From Zeugodacus cucurbitae (Eukaryota; Arthropoda; Insecta; Diptera; Tephritidae), in contig NC_071672.1 in NCBI RefSeq assembly GCF_028554725.1, positions 415,001-479,000 on the forward strand: a stretch of DNA of 64,000 bases, read 5' to 3'. This document shows positions 1-11,791 of this stretch, piece by piece; position 1 is the stretch's first letter; each line of letters opens with the position of its first letter. The translations under genes and the position numbers were made by a program. Under the pieces are notes generated by a model, which searched no databases, had not been told where the DNA came from, and saw only the letters and a list, made by a program, of their open reading frames with translations.

Positions 1-440
1 TAAAAAAGAAAAATTATTTTCTTTTTTTTTCTTTTCATTCATTTATTTGAATGTTTTTTACTCCTTGTATTGTAGTATAATGAAAATTATATCGCATACA
101 TTGTATTTGAACGCAACAAACCTTTAAACATATATAGTTGTACTTATTATTTATGAAAATAATATAAATGATAAGTTAATTTGTTCTCATTAACGTGTGT
201 AATTCCTTAAAAATTTATAGAAATTAACTAAAATGTAATAAAAAAGGAATTACTGTTAAGGAATTACTGTGTTGGACTAAGACATGCGCAACTTGTAAAT
301 GTTTGGGTTGAAAATTACAATTTATTGAAAGATGTTTTAAAATAATTTATATAATATACGAAAACGAAATGTAATATAATTGTTATTCTTTCAATAAATT
401 AAAAACTCTTGACGTTAAATTAAAATAAACAAAAAATTAT
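1..440 (+). other. ITS1, 3' part
   Basis: This AT-rich stretch directly precedes the 5.8S rRNA and is therefore the 3' part of internal transcribed spacer 1. It has long A/T runs and no credible reading frame. The 18S gene that should lie upstream is outside the window. Identity rests on position. Confidence 0.85.
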
Positions 441-563
441 CACTCTAAGCGGTGGATCACTCGGCTCATGGGTCGATGAAGAACGCAGCTAACTGTGCGT
501 CATCGTGTGAACTGCAGGACACATGAACATCGACATTTTGAACGCATATTGCAGTCCATGCTG
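441..563 (+). rRNA. 5.8S rRNA: 5.8S ribosomal RNA
   Basis: The sequence matches dipteran 5.8S from memory, starting at CTCTAAGCGGTGGATCACTC just after the spacer and including the conserved GAAGAACGCAGC, GAACTGCAGGACACATGAAC and CGACATTTTGAACGC blocks. The RNA pairs with the 5' end of 28S in the large subunit. The length used (about 123 nt) is that of the Drosophila mature RNA, so the 3' end may be off by a few bases. No lesion is visible, although the 28S downstream is destroyed. Confidence 0.96.
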
Positions 564-591
564 TTATGTACTTTAATTAATTTTAAAGTGC
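564..591 (+). other. spacer between 5.8S and 2S (ITS2a)
   Basis: A 28-nt AT-rich linker lies between 5.8S and 2S. In flies it is removed during processing, so that 5.8S and 2S become separate RNAs. Confidence 0.85.
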
Positions 592-621
592 TGCTTGGAC
601 TACATATGGTTGAGGGTTGTA
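592..621 (+). rRNA. 2S rRNA: 2S ribosomal RNA
   Basis: This 30-nt block begins TGCTTGGACTACATATGG and ends at GGGTTGTA, matching the Drosophila 2S rRNA. 2S corresponds to the 3' end of 5.8S in other eukaryotes and is a separate RNA only in Diptera, which makes it the best taxonomic marker in the window. Confidence 0.94.
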
Positions 622-1065
622 AGACTATGCTAAATTAGTTGCTTATTCTTTTAGTCAATTAAAAGAATTTAAGCACATGGTATATTACTGGATTGTATTT
701 TTCAATCCATAATATTAATAGCATAAAAAGAAATATAGAAAATATATTCTTGAACACCTCATATTTGAACGAAATTTTATAATAAATAAGAATCTTAGTA
801 TTCCCAAAAACAATAAAATTTCAATATTATTTCAAATAATATATAAATTTAGAGGAACGTCTAGCATAAAATATTATTTTATTCTAGGATTGCCTTAAAT
901 GTAAAAAAGCAAGAAAATAATATTGTTGTTATAATTAAGTAGTACGCGGGATGAAAAGATTGAATATTTATTATTAAGAAAATTATTGGTGTTAAGAAAT
1001 AATTATGTATGTTTCTTTAAAATAGCAAAAAGCTAAAATATAAAATAAATATAAATATTTTTATA
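622..1065 (+). other. ITS2
   Basis: Internal transcribed spacer 2 runs from the end of 2S to the start of 28S. It is very AT-rich with no supported reading frame. It is identified by its two flanking rRNAs. Confidence 0.92.
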
Positions 1066-1122
1066 CAACCTCAACTCATATGGGACTACCCCCTGAATTT
1101 AAGCATATTAATGAGGGGAGGA
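1066..1122 (+). rRNA. 28S rRNA: 28S rRNA copy 1, first 57 nt
   Basis: 28S starts at CAACCTCAACTCATATGGGA, which pairs with 5.8S. Sequence is normal until AATGAGGGGAGGA (1110-1122), after which a retrotransposon begins. The gene resumes at 4361 with the same 13 bases, followed by the expected AAAGAAACTAACAAGG. Confidence 0.95.
1110..1122 (+). repeat. target-site duplication, left copy, of the RTE insertion
   Basis: The 13 bases AATGAGGGGAGGA occur here and again at 4361-4373, exactly flanking the inserted element. Flanking bases differ on both sides (T versus G on the left, G versus A on the right), so 13 bp is the full duplication. Confidence 0.93.
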
Positions 1123-4100
1123 GGATGGAGTCATATGTAGAAGTTCACGTAAGTGAGGAAAGTTTCTGACTGTCATTCACTTGGGAGTGGCCAGGAACGA
1201 TTCTTTTACATGTGGCTCAAGCAGCTCACGACTTCCGGTGTTAGACCAAGTATCCTCTGGGTAGCCAACAGACATCAGTTTGGAGGCGAGCTAAAGTGAG
1301 AAGGCGAAACCCGCCTATGCGGTTGTGCGTAGGGTTTGGAACGCACCACATAAAAACACCCCCCAATGAAAAAGAAAAAACAGCTTCGGATGAGAGACCC
1401 CAATTTTGATGACGACCACTGCAAACGTTTAAAGGACTACGAAATAAGGGCATGCACCTGGAATGTCCGGACCCTTAATTGGGAAGGTGCCTCTGCCCAG
1501 CTGGTTGATGTCCTCGTAAGAGTAAAGGCTGACATCACCGCAATCCAAGAAATGCGATGGACGGGACAAGGACGGAAGAAGGTGGGTCCTTGTGACATCT
1601 ACTACAGCGTCCATATAAAGGAGCGCAAATTCGGTGTGGGATTCGTGGTGGGAAAGAGACTCCGTCGTCGAGTCCTGGCATTCACTCCGGTGGATGAACG
1701 TCTAGCCACAATCCGCATCAAAGCGAGGTTCTTCAACATATCGCTGATTTGCGCCCACGCCCAGACGGAAGAGAAGGACGAAGTGATCAAAGATACCTTC
1801 TATGAGCGCCTAGAACGTACCTATGAGCGCTGCCCCCGCCACGATGTCAAAATCGTGCTTGGCGATTTCAACGCTAGGGTGGGTAAAGAAGGTGTCTTTG
1901 GCACAACAGTCGGAAAATTCAGCCTCCATGACGAAACATCACCAAACGGTCAGAGGCTGATCGACTTCGCCGGGGCCCGAAATATGGTCGTCTGTAGTAC
2001 TAGATTCCAGCATAAGAAAATCCATCAAGCTACTTGGCTGTCCCCGGATCGAATCACTCGCAACCAGATCGATCATGTTGTGATAGATGGACGACATGTC
2101 GTGGTCCCAACATCGACTCGGACCACTATCTTGTAACAGCTAAGATACGCACCCGCCTCTGTGTAGAAAAGCGTACACTTCAACAAACACAAGGAAGGTT
2201 CGACATCGAGAAGCTGCAATCACAACCGAGGGCCGAACGATTTTCTACTCGATTTGCACTCCTGCTCTCTGAGAGCACTCATCAGCATCTCGGTATAAGG
2301 GAGCTGTGGGACGGCATATCAAACTCCTTACGTACAGCTGCAACCGAAACCATTGGTTTTCGGAAAAGTCAAAAAAAAATAGCTGGTATGATGAGGATTG
2401 TCGTCTCGCAGTGGAGAGAAAACAGACTGCCTATCTCGCAATGTTGCGATCGACCGCAACACGAGCGGGATGGGAAAGATACCGAGAGCTGAAGAGGGAA
2501 GCGAGACGCATTTGCAGACAAAAAAAGAAAGAGGCCGAAATGCGTGAGTATGAAAAGCTGGACAAGCTGGCCGACAGGGGTAATGCTCGAAAATTTTACG
2601 AAAAGATCCGGCGACTAACTGAAGGTTTCAAGACCGGAGCGCACTCCTGTAGGAGGCCCAGAGGTGATCTAGTTATTGATGACCAGAGTATACTGAGTTT
2701 GTGGAGGGAACACTTCTCCAGCCTGCTGAATGGCAGTGAAAGTACAACACCAGGAGATGGCGAACCCGATTCCCCAATCGACGACGATGGAGCAGATGTT
2801 CCATTGCCCGACCGAGAAGAAATTCGAATAGCAATTACCCGCTTGAAGAACAATAAGGCGGCGGGTGCCGATGGATTACCGGCCGAGCTATTCAAATACG
2901 GCGGCGAAGAGCTGATAAGGTGCTTGCATCAGCTTCTTTGCAGAATATGGTCTTAAGAAATCATGCCTGACGATTGGAATCTCAGTGTACTCTGCCCAAT
3001 ACACAAAAAGGGAGACCCCACAATTTGCGCCAATTACCGTGGGATAAGCCTCCTCAACATCGCGTATAAGGTTCTGTCGAGCGTATTGTGTGAAAGACTA
3101 AAGCCCACCGTCAACAAACTGATTGGACCTTATCAGTGTGGCTTTAGACCTGGAAAATCAACGACGGACCAGATATTCACCATGCGCCAAATTTTGGAGA
3201 AGACCCGAGAAAATAGGATCGACACACACCATCTCTTTGTCGACTTTAAAGCTGCTTTCGACAGCACGAAAAGGAGCTGCCTTTATGCCGCGATGTCTGA
3301 ATTTGGTATCCCCGCAAAACTAATACGGCTGTGTAAGCTGACGTTGAGCAACACCAAAAGCTCCGTCAGGATCGGGAAGGACCTCTCCGAGCCGTTCGAT
3401 ACCAGACGAGGTTTCAGACAAGGTGACTCACTCTCGTGTGATTTCTTTAACCTGATGCTGGAGAAAATAATACGAGCTGCAGAGCTAAACAGAGAAGGTA
3501 CAATCTTCTATAAGAGTGTACAGCTACTGGCGTACGCCGATGATATCGATATCATTGGAAACAACACCCGCGCCGTTAGTTCTGCTTTCTCCAGACTGGA
3601 TAAGGAAGCGAAGCGTATGGGTCTGGTGGTGAACGAGGACAAGACGAAATATCTCCTGTCGTCAAACAAACAGTCAGCGCATTCGCGTCTTGGCTCCCAC
3701 GTCACTGTTGACAGTCATAACTTTGAAGTTGTAGATAATTTCGCCTACCTGGGAACCAGCATTAACAGCAATAACAATGTCAGCCTGGAAATCCAACGCA
3801 GAATCACTCTTGCCAACAGGTGCTACTATGGACTAAGTAGGCAATTGAAAAGTAAAGTCCTCTCTCGACGAACAAAAACCAAACTCTACAAGTCTCTCAT
3901 CATTCCCGTCCTACTTTACGGTGCAGAAGCGTGGACGATGTCCACATCCGATGAGACGGCACTAGGAGTTTTCGAGAGAAAGGTTTTGCGGAAGATTTAT
4001 GCTCCCTTAAGAATTGGCAACGGCGAATACCGCAGACGATGGAACGATGAGCTGTATGTGTTATTCGACGACATAGACATAGTCCAGCGAATAAAAAAAC

Positions 4101-4360
4101 AGCGGCTATGCTGGCTAGGACATGTTGTTCGAATGGATGAAGGTGCTCCAGCTCTGAAAGTATTCGATGCAGTACCCGCTGGTGGAAGCAGAGGAAGAGA
4201 GAGACCTCCACTCCGATGGAAGGACCAGGTGGAGAGGGACCTGGCTTCGCATGGAATAACCAATTGGCGCCAAACTGCCAGAAGGAGAGATGCGTGGCGC
4301 GCTGTTTTGGACTCGGCTATAACCGCGTAAGCGGTGTCTACGCCAGTCAAGAAGAAGAAG
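1123..4360 (+). mobile_element. RTE-like non-LTR retrotransposon inserted in 28S
   Basis: A 3.2-kb insertion in the same orientation as the rRNA. It has a 5' UTR of about 240 bp, one endonuclease/reverse-transcriptase reading frame now broken in three places, a very short 3' UTR and a (GAA)n tail at 4350-4360. The single ORF, APE endonuclease, short 3' UTR and simple-repeat tail are typical of the RTE clade. The 13-bp target duplication shows target-primed integration. The start just inside the duplication and the long 5' UTR suggest a full-length or nearly full-length copy. A truncated relative begins at 63970 in 18S. Confidence 0.88.
1366..4330 (+). pseudogene. RTE endonuclease/reverse transcriptase (broken)
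   Basis: The polyprotein would nick the target and copy the element RNA there. An N-terminal APE-type endonuclease shows TWNVRTL, IQEMRW, LGDFNARVG and, after a frameshift, DSDHYLV. The reverse transcriptase has NYRGISLLN, GFRPGKSTTDQ, FVDFKAAFD, RQGDSLSCDFFN and the catalytic YADD (3533-3544). The C-terminus ends in a basic GHVVRMD...RPPLRWKDQVERDL segment, as in proteins often labelled craniofacial development protein 2 or F52C9.6-like. The chosen start is the ATG at 1366, upstream of the first endonuclease motif. Lesions: a frameshift near 2100, a second in an A-run near 2370, and an in-frame TAA at 2954-2956. The RT part downstream is open to 4330. It cannot make a full product. Confidence 0.88.
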
Positions 4361-4742
4361 AATGAGGGGAGGAAAAGAAACTAACAAGGATTTTCTTAGT
4401 AGCGGCGAGCGAAAAGAAAATAGTTCAGCGCTAAGTCACTTTGTCTATATGGCAAATGTGAGATGCAGGTTAAGCTCGATGAACCTGAATATCCATTATG
4501 AAAAATTCATCATTATAACTGTGATATTTTTAATATTATAGTAATAGTGTGCATTTTTTTCATATAAGGACATTGTAATCTATTAACATAATAAAATATT
4601 TATCAAAAGATTATTGGTGTTAAGTTTATTCAAATTAATTTGCTTTTAGCTTATTAACATAGAATAAATACTGATGATTTGATAAAGTGTTGATAGATTT
4701 TACATATATAATGCTTAAATTCTTTTGAATTTTACAATAATA
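4361..4742 (+). rRNA. 28S rRNA: 28S rRNA copy 1, segment 2 (D1/D2 region)
   Basis: 28S resumes with the right copy of the RTE target duplication (4361-4373). It continues through TAGTAGCGGCGAGCGAAAAG and CTATATGGCAAATGTGAGAT into the AT-rich D2 expansion, where a Helitron interrupts it at 4742/4743. The next 28S piece begins at 9917. Confidence 0.93.
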
Positions 4743-7700
4743 CTAGCGTTACCCGGCGCGTTTCTCTACGCAAAAAAATTATTGCTTAAAAGATTTGATT
4801 TCTTAACACAATAATGAAAAAGAAAAGCAATGTTCAATATACACAACATTTTTTGTTTTATTTTGTGGTGCATAAATAAACAAATTTTTCGTGGCTCCAA
4901 CTCTCAAACATGAAACGTACAGTTGACCGTGAGAAAAGCAAGCTTCCTCTAAATTAACTCCACACACCTGGAGCGTTTGCCCTTGGGCTTTGTTGACGGT
5001 CATAGCAAAAGATAGCCGAACAGGAAATTGAAGACGTTTAAATTCGAATGGCATGTCCGTTATTATTAATGGGATGCGCGGTATTAGTACAATTTCACCT
5101 TTTGCTTTGCCAGTGAGAATTGTTGCTTGGATTAAATTTGACATCAATTTCTTCACTGAAAGTCTCGTCCCATTACAAAGTTTCGGTGTATTAAGATTTC
5201 GAAGAAGTATAATCGATGAACCAACTTTCAAATTCAAATTGTGCGGTGGCATGCCTGGTGGTTCCAAAGAATTTAAAAATTCAACCGGATAATTGACTGC
5301 GTCTTCATCATTCATAGCAGTATCAATGGATTTATACGTTTCCGAATTACCTGACAATTTTTCCTGGATGCGGAATTTGATTTCATTGACATTGACATTT
5401 TTTGGTGCTAAAATTGCACGTTCTCGTAACCAATCATGGTTATTATAATTTTGAGCAATATTTGGAAAAACGCGATCAATGAGTTCTTCTTTTGATGATA
5501 CAATTATTGAAAAATTATTCGGTAACGTGATAAACCCATTTTGATCACTTGCCATTTTTCCATCGCCAATCTTCAGCAATTGCTTTGAAAACTCACGTGC
5601 TGAAAAATATTGGTATATTGGTCGTCAACGAAAGCATTTGTACGTGTGCCCACAAAAATGAACTTTTCAAACATGCATTAATTTCATCAGCTGATTTTGA
5701 TCTCGGAATAACAGGCAACGTTTGACGAAAATCACCAGATAACAGTATTAATGCACCGCCAAACAGCTGTAAACTCCGTCTCAAATCTTGTAATGTTCGA
5801 TTTAAGGCTTCCAAAGATTTTTTATGGGCCATTGGACATTCGTCCCATAAAATAAACGATGTTTGTTGCAAGACTTTAGCCATTCCAGAACTACTTGAAA
5901 TATTGCATGTTGGTGTTTCAATTGCTTGCATGTTCAATGGCAATTTCAAGGCGGAATGTGCTGTGCGGCCGCCATTAAGTAATGTAGATGCAATTCCGGA
6001 AGAAGCAAGTGCCAATGCGATTTTTTGTTCCGACTGAATCGTTGCCAGTATTAATGAAATCAAAAATGTTTTTCCAGTGCCGCCAGGTGCATCCAAAAAA
6101 TATAATCCACCAGTGTTGTCATTGACAGCTTGCATCACTGTGTCATATACATATTTTTGTTGATCATTTAATTGTGGAGTATACGTTTGTACGAACGCGC
6201 GCAATTCATTACGATCGAATTGCAGTTCGCGTTGCAATTCTCGTTCAAATAAATCATGCATTGGACGATTTGGTGGAGTCAATCCTAATTGCCCTAATGC
6301 CTAATTTGCAATCGTGAGGCACAAATCTTCGATCAGTATCAAGGCTTCATCATTTCCAATGTCAGCAGCAAACCAGGATCATTGGAACGATGTCGAAGTC
6401 GAATCAAAATGTCTTCAGCCATGAAATCTTTGTATTTGTTCCACAATTCCAGTGGATTTGATGGAAAACATGTTGATATTATGATCACAAATAACATACG
6501 AATTTGAATTGGTGGAGAAACAATTGATGCATCACGAAGCGTAGCATCCCAATGCGTATCATCTTCCAGCAAATGCAAGTGTTGACATGCTTCACGGTAT
6601 GTTGCGCACAATTGACCATTAACAGTTCGTAAATGTTGGAATGATTGAGGTCCATGTACGTTCACCAACAAAAGTCGAAGGTAAAAACATTCAACATTAG
6701 CTGGAATAACTGTATAAATGCGTCCCAAAGCATCTGTTCGAAAAATACGACGTTGAAATTTTTTTGTTGATGCATTCCATGTGAAATAGTGAGGCACTTT
6801 CGAATATAGCAAAGTCCTGGAAAATTCATCAGTTTCACATAACTGGAAATAAGCTGTCAGTGTAGTTACTGGTGGCTCTACTACTCTTTGTTCGGCATTT
6901 GCAGCAGTGTAGTAAACACGTTGGCCGTTTTCAAGATGAACTGCCAAATGTACAACAACCGGATGTCTGTCATGAATTGGAAACGATAAAATACGCCATA
7001 CAGCTTCATTCCTACTAAAATAGCGCCCCATTTGGTACTGCAAAATTTCGTCATGATTATTCTCAGGAGCCACTCCAGAAACAGCTATATCGCTGCCCTT
7101 ATTCACATACTTGCAAATATATTTGATTGATTATACAGAATTGCAATATTCTACATTGATGTGAGCGTTGAACATTTTTGACAGCATCGGTGAGTACGGA
7201 ACTATCCACCGGTTATCGATTTCAACATCTTGACTTTTAATTTTAATTACAGTTGATTTACCGTTGTCTTCAGTTCATCGTCGACGATACCGTGGATATC
7301 CATCATCTCCTGTAATTGTTTCAGCAATCAATTGCTTTGGAAAACGTTTCGAACATTTACCATCAATCATACAAAGTGAATTAATTGATTAATATCACCA
7401 CAGGGACCGTGAATCATATTTTTCGTGACAACTTCGAATAATCCTGGGTCGATGGTTTGATCTGGAATTTCGGCCGATATGACGGTATCAATCATATCAG
7501 GGGTTATTTTGTTTACGCACCAAATCAAAATATGTGCGTGAGGTAAGCCTCTTTTTTGCCACTCTATGGTAAACATAAAGTAAGTACACTTCTCCAAATA
7601 CACGGAGTTTGACAATCAGATCCATTAATTTTTTCAATTTTTGTTGGAATACACGGGCAGTTATGTCATGCCGATCTTTTGGCACCTGACCATCAAGTAA

Positions 7701-9916
7701 ACAATCAGACACATCGACCCACTTCGGGTTGCACGTAAATGTTATGAATAGATCCGGTCGTAAATAATATCGTACATATGCCATCGCATCTTGCGTATAT
7801 TCATGCATATGACGTGGGCTACCAACATATGATGATGGTAAAATTGTTAAACGGCCGATATCATTCACATTTACATCATTGATTATTGCGTCACGCAAAT
7901 GTATGTATTCCTCTGATCTTAATCGGGCTTGATTGTAACGGATGAAATTTAATCGCTCACTTTCAATTTTGGCGTACATATCGACGATATATTGATGCGA
8001 AAGTTGATTGCATCGCAAAATAAAATTTGTTTCTTGAGAGCTTATCATCGGTACGAATAAAAATTCATCGCACTGACTTTTTTTGTTGATTCTTGACCTG
8101 TATTGCAAAAATTAATTATCGTATGAAAATGATTTATAAATCATATTTAGCACATTCGCGTAAATTGCGGGAATTCCCGTCATTCATGTTTCCTTCAATA
8201 AAACAATTGCGGGAATTCCCGCGAACGCGAACGTGTTAAACAAAATAAAATGTATATGTACCAGTTGTTGGATTTATCATTGGTATGTTGATGTGATAGC
8301 CATCGTCCCTTCTCCAGAACAAAATGGGGTATTGCAATGCATCATAACAGCGATGGAGTTCTGAAATACGTTGTAAATTCTCATTTCTACGATACAAAAC
8401 AATGTCTCGTGACTGTTCGCCAACCACAACAATGGCTACTTCTTCAATCGTTGGTGCATTGAATCGTCTGGTGTGCTCCCCAATTTGTGTTTTATCGGCT
8501 TTTATTATGATTTTGTGGCCATCGAAGGGCATCAGTTCCAGTGCCACTTTAAACAATTTCACCAATTCATTGTGTTGATGAAAAAATGTTTACAATTCAA
8601 TCACGATTGATCTTCTCGTATTCGTCGAAATTGCACAGCGCTTATTTAATTCACGATTCTCACCATCAATGAAATATATTTGCAAAAATTTATGATCACC
8701 ATCTGGTAATGGTAGCAAAGACCCAGCTCTATGGTATATTTGACCTTGGATCTGTAACGGTCGAGAAATATATATAGATGATAACGGATCTTAATTTCTA
8801 AAAATATCGAACACTGGGACGGCACATAAATTAAAAATGATATTGCTAATTCCACACGAAGAAATCACCTTAAACGTCGGCATAAATCCATCTTTTATAA
8901 TATTTGTAGCTCCAAAAGATGTCATTTGAAAGCATGAATTGTATTTTTGAATATTTAAGAGGAAATGCTTTGACGTTGGCGAATTACCAAAAACCAATGA
9001 ATGCAAAGGTTCTGGCGGAAGTTCTAGCACCGGTAATTCGACTTTCCCACCAGCACAACACATGCCAGGCGTTTCGTTTATGAATTTAAATGCTTTGCAA
9101 TGTATACATTCTATATTCATCTGGCATCGTAATTGAAAGCCGCGTGTTCCATTTGACGTATATCATAAACGGTCGTACGACGGTTTCTTGGTGCTTCGGT
9201 ATTATCCAAGTGAGTTCTCCGTCTGTGTCGTTGTGTTTCCATTTCATTTCGTCGAACACGATCTTCTTCACTTTGTGATCTTCGATTTAACGCTGTAGCA
9301 TTTGATTGACGTGAACGTTCAGTACAGTGTATGACTAATTGAATGTAAAAGCAATACATTGAAAATTATTTCTAGAAAAATCTGTGTGTGCGTGGAAATA
9401 TGAATTCACATACACTCACACTGGACATAACCTCAATTGTCAAATAAAGAAAACACTCACCGGAAAGGGAAATCAAATTAAATTTGTGAAAATTAAGTAA
9501 CGCTTGGCAATTGAATATATATAAAAATGAAGCAATTAAAATACAATTAAAAAAGAAACACATGGTTAACACTCACAAAAAGTATGTTTGTTCAAAATGA
9601 GAGCAAGATATAAAAGAACTCAAAGCACATAAGAAAACTGTCAACTGAAATACAATGACAGCAAATTAATATTCTGTTCGCAATGAGAGCACGATGTAAA
9701 ATTGATAAATCGTATTGAAAATACTTGATTTTGGTACAGTGTATTTACTCACAAAAAATGTCAAACTCAGGAACGGCTGCACCGATTCCAAACAAACTTC
9801 ACACAAACCACCTCCTTATAGGTAGGAACGAACTCTAAAATTTTTGTGTCTATCGATTCGGCGGTTCTTGAGTTATAAGATTATTAAGGAAATGTAACTT
9901 TTTTTATATATATAGA
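4743..9916 (-). mobile_element. Helitron H1, 5.2 kb, in 28S D2
   Basis: On the minus strand the element begins TCTATATATATAAAA (plus-strand end 9916) and ends with a GC-rich stem followed by CTAG (plus-strand 4743-4746). It sits between host A and T (4742 A, 9917 T) with no target duplication, which are the diagnostic Helitron ends and target. Inside are the decayed parts of a RepHel protein in the correct order. It is transcribed opposite to 28S. The 9360-9916 stretch is 5' noncoding and AT-rich. Confidence 0.9.
4803..9359 (-). pseudogene. Helitron RepHel replicase/helicase (broken)
   Basis: The rolling-circle transposition protein is split into at least seven open pieces. In protein order: an N-terminal region rich in Arg and Cys (9359-8791); a Helitron-like N domain (8565-8236, RHKI-type motifs ending FWRRDDGYHINIP); the Rep domain (8108-7367) with FITFTCNPKW and the HUH motif GLPHAHILIW (HAH codons at 7532-7540); the catalytic tyrosine region KYICKYVNKG near 7095-7125; a linker (7106-6339); and a PIF1-like helicase (6282-4803) with Walker A GGTGKT near 6070-6090, WDECPM and a C-terminal NKAQGQTLQVCGV block. 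A TGA at 7275-7277 and several frameshifts break it. The gap 8109-8235 has no coding match and could be an intron or a later insertion. Confidence 0.87.
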
Positions 9917-9982
9917 TTATTATCATTGATTTTAATATTAATTGTATGCATTTATATGATTAACAATGCGAAAGATTCAGGA

Positions 9983-10016
<34 letters not shown>

Positions 10017-10238
10017 GAGTCAAACATATGTGCAAGTCATTGGGTTATATTAAACCTAATGGCGAAATTAACTTAACTTTTATATAATGGGATTAATTTT
10101 TAGTGAAATATTTCACTATTAATTCAATCCCGGGGCGTTCCATATAGTTATGTATAATGATAATTAATTATTATTTATACCTCTAACTGGAGTACCTTGA
10201 GCATATACGCTGTGACCCGAAAGATGGTGAACTTTACT

Positions 10239-10272
<34 letters not shown>

Positions 10273-10320
10273 AGACCGAAACAGTTCTGACGTGCAAATC
10301 GATTGTCAGAATTGAGTATA

Positions 10321-10355
<35 letters not shown>

Positions 10356-10411
10356 ATCCCTCCGAAGTTTCCCTCAGGATAGCTGGTGCATTTAAATATT
10401 ATGTAAAATAA

Positions 10412-10447
<36 letters not shown>

Positions 10448-10569
10448 GTCGAAACGACCTTAACCTATTCTCAAGCTTTAAATGGGTAAGAACCTCACCT
10501 TTCTTGATATGAAGGTTGAGGTTATGATATAATGTGCCCAGTGGGCCACTTTTGGTAAGCAGAACTGGC

Positions 10570-10600
<31 letters not shown>

Positions 10601-10683
10601 TGCCCAAATTAACAACTCATGCAGATACCATGAAAGGCTTTGGTTGCTTAAAACAGCAGGACGGTGGACATGGAAGTCGTAAT

Positions 10684-10721
<38 letters not shown>

Positions 10722-11029
10722 CTAGCCCTTAAAATGGATGGCGCTTAAGTTGTATACCTATACATTACCGCTAAAGTACATGATTTATAATATAATTTCG
10801 GTTGCATTATAAATTTTGAAACTTTAGTGAGTAGGAGGGTACAATGGTGTGCTTAGAAGTGTTTGGCGTAAGCCTGCATATTATGTTTTCTTCATAGTAA
10901 TTAAACACTTGAATAATTTTGAACGAAAGGGAATACGGTTCCAATTCCGTAACCTGTTGAGTATCCGTTTGTTATTAAAAATGGGCCTTGTGCTCATCCT
11001 GGCAACAGGAACGTCCATAAAGAAGCCGT

Positions 11030-11062
<33 letters not shown>

Positions 11063-11470
11063 TATAGTCGTATTACCATGGAAGTCTTTCGAAGAGAGAT
11101 ATGGTAGATGGACTAGAAGAGCATGACATTTACTGTTGTGTCGATATTTTCTCCTCGGACCTTGGAAATTTATGGTGGGGTTACGCAAACTTCTCAACAG
11201 GCCGTACCAATATCCGCAGCTGCTCTCCAAGGTGAAGAGTCTCTAGTGGATAGAATAATGTAGGTACGGGAAGTCGGCAAATTAGATCCGTAACTTCGGG
11301 ATAAGGATTGGCTCTGAAGATTGAGATAGTCGGGCTTGATTGGGAAGCAATACCATGGTTTATGTACTCGTTCTGGGTAAATAGAGAATTTCGGTTCTTG
11401 TTCCCCGGATAGTAGTTACGTAGCCAATTGTGGAACTTTCTTGCTCAAATTTTATAAGAATTATATCGCA
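9917..11470 (+). rRNA. 28S rRNA: 28S rRNA copy 1, segment 3, with internal deletion
   Basis: 28S continues from D2 through GATTCAGGATACCTTCGGGA, TGATCAGGTTGAAGTCAGGG and GGAGTGTGTAACAACTCACC to GAACTTTCTTGCT, then stops at 11470. Compared with the parallel piece at 34579-35509, about 170 nt are missing at 10880 (equivalent to about 34767-34936). The rest of 28S up to the R1 site (present at 31646-31948) is also absent and is replaced by an R1 3' fragment. The universally conserved GCTGGTTCC block reads GCTGGATCC at 10351-10359. This is a dead rRNA copy, although long stretches are well conserved. Confidence 0.92.
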
Positions 11471-11474
11471 CGAT

Positions 11475-11777
11475 AGCCCCTCGGGGAGTATCGTGGTGGT
11501 TGTGGTTCAATACCCAAATGCGGGGAGAGTGATTTTGGTCACTCAATGTGGAGTTGCATTGCAACCGGGTGCCGGACCCAAAGTACGGCAGAGGTTTTAG
11601 ATAGGCCTCGAACCCCACCAAGGTGGTTAGTGTGTCCATTCCACACGCCAATTGGTACCGAATAATGCATTGCATTTTCGGGGCGCTGATCATCGCATTG
11701 ATTTGATCCGCTGTGCTTTTGAGCACCGTGGAGTAAGGCCGTCGTCGGCAGGTACCCACGTTAATCCCACCGGACGT
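11475..11777 (+). mobile_element. R1: R1 3' UTR fragment
   Basis: The sequence from GCCCCTCGGGGAGTATCG to the R1 3' end ATCCCACCGGACGT is collinear with the 3' UTR of R1-G (52083-52385). It is joined to 28S at 11470 through a few filler bases and ends at the 14-bp 28S target, as an extreme 5'-truncated R1 would. The 28S that should precede it is deleted, as happens in some R1 truncations. Confidence 0.88.
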
Positions 11778-11791
11778 TGTCCCTATCTACT
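11778..11791 (+). repeat. 28S R1 target duplication between two R1 elements
   Basis: TGTCCCTATCTACT is the 14-bp 28S sequence that R1 duplicates on insertion. It is flanked on both sides by R1 sequence rather than by rRNA, which defines a head-to-tail R1 junction. Confidence 0.93.

Noticed and set aside
9090..9278. Plus-strand frame at the 5' part of Helitron H1
   Set aside because: It opposes the RepHel N-terminal frame, which has recognisable Arg-rich and Cys motifs; no independent support.
10849..11230. Open frames on both strands inside 28S (10849-11067, 10994-11230 and equivalents at 34926-35289)
   Set aside because: They lie in conserved 28S rRNA and encode no recognisable protein.
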